From the NCBI GenBank assembly GCA_902470265.1, contig CABRFW010000081.1:1-7114 (forward strand): a stretch of 7,114 bases of DNA, given 5' to 3'. This document shows, one piece after another, positions 5,418 through 7,114 of this stretch; within the stretch, counting starts at the first letter, position 1, and each line of letters starts with the position of its first letter. Below the pieces are notes generated by a model. The model saw only the letters and a list, made by a program, of their open reading frames with translations, searched no databases and had not been told where the DNA came from. Made by a program: the position numbers and the translations under genes. This DNA comes from an uncultured Collinsella sp. (lineage in GTDB: Bacteria; Actinomycetota; Coriobacteriia; Coriobacteriales; Coriobacteriaceae).

Positions 5418-5435
5418 GGGACAACTAGTTGTCCC
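5418..5435. promoter_or_regulatory. Perfect 18-bp palindrome ahead of the amidohydrolase start
   Basis: GGGACAACTAGTTGTCCC is its own reverse complement. It lies between the candidate promoter and the ribosome-binding site of the downstream gene, within the transcribed leader. It could be an operator for a dimeric repressor, or form an RNA hairpin (7-bp stem, CTAG loop). An alternative pairing of GGGGA 5417-5421 with TCCCC 5446-5450 would enclose the ribosome-binding site. Confidence 0.5.
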
Positions 5436-5438
5436 ATG

Positions 5439-5444
5439 AAAGGA
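5439..5444 (+). promoter_or_regulatory. Ribosome-binding site fixing the amidohydrolase start at 5451
   Basis: AAAGGA is 6 nt before ATG 5451. The in-frame ATG at 5436 would place this motif inside the coding region and has only the palindrome upstream of it, so 5451 is preferred. Confidence 0.75.
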
Positions 5445-5450
5445 ATCCCC

Positions 5451-6638
5451 ATGACCGAGCTCCAAGAACTCCGTCGTTATCGTCGCGACCTGCATCGCAT
5501 TCCGGAGCTCGATTTCGATCTTCCGCAGACTATCGCCTATATCGAGGGCGCGCTCGCTCCGCTTGCCTGCGAGGTGACCCATCCGTGTCCGAGCTGCGTC
5601 TGTGCCTTCTTCGATGCCGGTGTGGGCGCTACGCACGCCACGGCGATTCGCGCCGATATGGACGCCCTGCCCATCGTGGAAGCAACGGGCGTGGCCTTCT
5701 CCTCGACGCAGCCCGGCAAGATGCATGCGTGCGGTCACGACGGCCACATGGCCATGGCGCTCGCGGCGGCGACTTTTGTCGACCGTACGATTCGTGAGCA
5801 GCCGGGCGCCATCAAGCGTAACGTGCTCTTTGTGTTCCAGCCGGCCGAGGAGACGACCGGTGGCGCTAAGACGGTATGCGAGAGCGGCGTGTTTGAGCGT
5901 TCCGGGGCCGATCGTATCTTCGGCTTCCATGTGTGGCCCGATCTGCCCGCCGGCACGTTGGCGAGCTGTTCCGGTCCGCTGCTGGCGCGCTCGAGCGAGA
6001 CGCACATTCATATCCATGGCGCGAGTATCCATATCGCCAAGACCTATGGCGTTCCGGTCGAGGAATCCCACGATGCCGCACTGGCGGCGGCCAAGTTCTT
6101 GGTTGCCGAGCGCGAGCTGATGGACGAGCTGGGTGCCGACGAGCCCTGCATCGGCAAGTTTGGTCTGCTGCAGGCAGGCACCGTCTGCAACGCGGTGGCG
6201 GGGGAGGCCCATGTCGCCGGTAGCCTGCGCGTGTTTACGGACGATATGTTCGACCGCGCGCGCGAGGGCGTGCGCCGTGTGCTTGACGAGGCATGCACCG
6301 CAACGGGCTGCACGTACGATCTCGACTTTGCCGAGGGTTATCCGCCGGTCGATAACGACCCCGAGCTGTTCGCCCACATTGCTCCGGCCTTGCCCGAGCT
6401 GCAGCTTGTGGACGAGCCGCTGTTGATTGCCGAGGACTTCGCCTTCTACCAGCGCCATCTGCCGGGCGTTTTCTTCTTGCTGGGTACGGGCGTGCCCGCC
6501 GGCCAAGGCAATCCGAACGATTCGGACGGCTGCCCCGCCTATGCCACGAGCGCCCTGCATACCGATACCATGCTCTTTGACGAGCAAATCCTGCTCAAAG
6601 GCCTCGATGTCTACAAACGACTGCTTGTGATGGAGTGA
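5451..6638 (+). CDS. M20D family amidohydrolase, probable N-acetyl-diaminopimelate deacetylase
   Basis: Enzymes of this peptidase family are two-metal amidohydrolases that remove acyl groups from amino acids; relatives include hippurate hydrolase and Bacillus N-acetyl-DAP deacetylase (DapL). The 395-residue product has all expected metal ligands: C94 and H96 in MHACGHDGHM, the FQPAEETTGG segment with E133 as general base and E134 as ligand, H160 in GFHVWP, and H370 in TSALHTDT. Other family marks are DLHRIPELDF (13-22), IRADMDALPIVE (66-77) and AEDFAFY (327-333). The lid domain, about residues 177-290, contains GASIHIAKTYG where relatives usually have a GxGxHxxxPH segment. No signal peptide is seen, so it is cytoplasmic. 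The DAP deacetylase role is inferred from divergent placement beside dapH, which makes the N-acetyl intermediate; a general N-acyl amino acid hydrolase is the alternative. The next gene begins 2 nt after its stop. Confidence 0.85.
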   Translation: MTELQELRRYRRDLHRIPELDFDLPQTIAYIEGALAPLACEVTHPCPSCVCAFFDAGVGATHATAIRADMDALPIVEATGVAFSSTQPGKMHACGHDGHMAMALAAATFVDRTIREQPGAIKRNVLFVFQPAEETTGGAKTVCESGVFERSGADRIFGFHVWPDLPAGTLASCSGPLLARSSETHIHIHGASIHIAKTYGVPVEESHDAALAAAKFLVAERELMDELGADEPCIGKFGLLQAGTVCNAVAGEAHVAGSLRVFTDDMFDRAREGVRRVLDEACTATGCTYDLDFAEGYPPVDNDPELFAHIAPALPELQLVDEPLLIAEDFAFYQRHLPGVFFLLGTGVPAGQGNPNDSDGCPAYATSALHTDTMLFDEQILLKGLDVYKRLLVME

Positions 6639-6640
6639 CG

Positions 6641-6964
6641 ATGAAGCGACGTTGGCAACCTGCCGTATATAGTCCGGGTGGTTGCGGGTGCGGTTTGCTA
6701 CTGCTCCCGGTTGTTGTGCTGAGCATTGGCATGATGTTTGCGCTTGCCGGGTTGGCGGCAGCGGCACTCGTGTTGCTGATTGTGGCCATTGGCGTGACGA
6801 TTTGGCTTTGCCGTAATCGCGAGCAACGCCGTGCCGACGGTAAAACCAATGTCGGCTGGGTCGTCTTCCTGATTATTGCGTACTCGCTGAGTGTCAGCTA
6901 CCTGGTGTTCTTTGTCCTGTTGATGATCAGTGTCTTTACCGGGGAATCCGTCACGGTGGGTTGA
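6641..6964 (+). CDS. Small integral membrane protein of unknown function
   Basis: I do not recognise this 107-residue protein. The start ATG at 6641 has GGAG at 6632-6635 with 5-nt spacing; a GTG at 6635 would add two residues and overlap the upstream gene. The N-terminus is basic (MKRRWQ) and is followed by SPGGCGCG. A long hydrophobic run at residues 18-57 is probably two transmembrane helices with a short turn. A polar basic loop follows (CRNREQRRADGK, 57-68), then one more hydrophobic segment at 71-98. It begins 2 nt after the amidohydrolase stop, so the two are almost certainly co-transcribed and coupled. A link to amino acid transport or envelope function would be a guess. Confidence 0.7.
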   Translation: MKRRWQPAVYSPGGCGCGLLLLPVVVLSIGMMFALAGLAAAALVLLIVAIGVTIWLCRNREQRRADGKTNVGWVVFLIIAYSLSVSYLVFFVLLMISVFTGESVTVG

Positions 6965-7114
6965 TGCGCTGCCAGCAGACGGTTGCGCAAAGTGCGTTTG
7001 CTCAACGTTTGGATAACTGCATTGGCCGTTTACCGCAGCCTTAGCTCTCAGCTAATGAATTCAAGTTCAATCCTTCCTACGATGTGCTGTGTGCCGGCAC
7101 GGTAGCCGGATCGT
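6965..7114. other. Right-edge non-coding stretch
   Basis: No ORF with a convincing start and ribosome-binding site is visible in these 150 bases. They contain a 6-bp hairpin TTAGCT/AGCTAA with a CTC loop (7041-7055), which could be a weak terminator though it has no U-tract, and a 10-bp palindrome GTGCCGGCAC at 7091-7100. Either could belong to the control region of a gene beyond the edge. Confidence 0.4.

Noticed and set aside
5436..5450. Upstream ATG at 5436 as the start of the amidohydrolase
   Set aside because: The ribosome-binding site AAAGGA lies after this ATG and is correctly spaced for ATG 5451; only the palindrome precedes 5436.
5409..6767. 452-codon minus-strand ORF antisense to the amidohydrolase
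   Set aside because: It mirrors the M20D coding region, has no domain, and runs through the promoter-proximal palindrome and into the small membrane protein gene.
7060..7080. TTCAATC resembling a tRNA T-loop
   Set aside because: The flanking bases give only three pairs for the T stem, and no acceptor, D or anticodon arm can be built around it.
1..7114. CRISPR array, insertion sequence, prophage or defence genes
   Set aside because: No regularly spaced direct repeats, transposase, integrase or terminal repeats are present; the window is mainly housekeeping biosynthesis.

Overview
The window is most likely from a gut-type actinobacterium of the class Coriobacteriia, probably Collinsella or a close relative. 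This is inferred from the GC-rich coding sequence, the clade of LysA present, and the use of the N-acetylated diaminopimelate (DAP) branch for lysine synthesis. No rRNA or other marker gene is present to confirm it.

Layout. (1) Positions 1-1048, plus strand: the 3' part of a 37-kDa nucleoid-associated protein gene (NdpA/YejK family) that enters from the left edge, then a 63-codon unknown ORF 5 nt downstream, closed by a strong hairpin at 1053-1088. (2) Positions 1089-1271: a convergent intergenic region holding a large, almost fully paired 98-nt element (1132-1229) and a perfect 12-bp hairpin (1243-1270). (3) Positions 1272-5073, minus strand: a DAP/lysine operon in the order lysA-dapA (one uninterrupted 769-codon ORF with a good ribosome-binding site at the internal dapA start), dapB (TTG start, overlapping dapA by 8 bp) and dapH. 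(4) Positions 5074-5450: a divergent control region with a lysine riboswitch on the minus strand, an expression platform next to the lysA start, two overlapping divergent promoters, and an 18-bp perfect palindrome ahead of the plus-strand gene. (5) Positions 5451-6964, plus strand: an M20D amidohydrolase that is probably the N-acetyl-DAP deacetylase, followed 2 nt later by a small multi-spanning membrane protein. The last 150 bases show no gene.

How the genes work together. DapA makes hydroxytetrahydrodipicolinate, DapB reduces it, DapH N-acetylates tetrahydrodipicolinate, the divergent M20D enzyme would remove the acetyl group after an aminotransferase step, and LysA decarboxylates meso-DAP to lysine. 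The N-acetyl-DAP aminotransferase and the epimerase DapF are not in this window. The riboswitch lets lysine control the minus-strand operon. The deacetylase has its own promoter, which overlaps the operon promoter.

The main points for a second look are the lysA-dapA readthrough fusion with an internal Shine-Dalgarno, the large structured element at 1132-1229, and the riboswitch expression platform, where two near-identical 11-mers can compete for one sequence beside the lysA ribosome-binding site.
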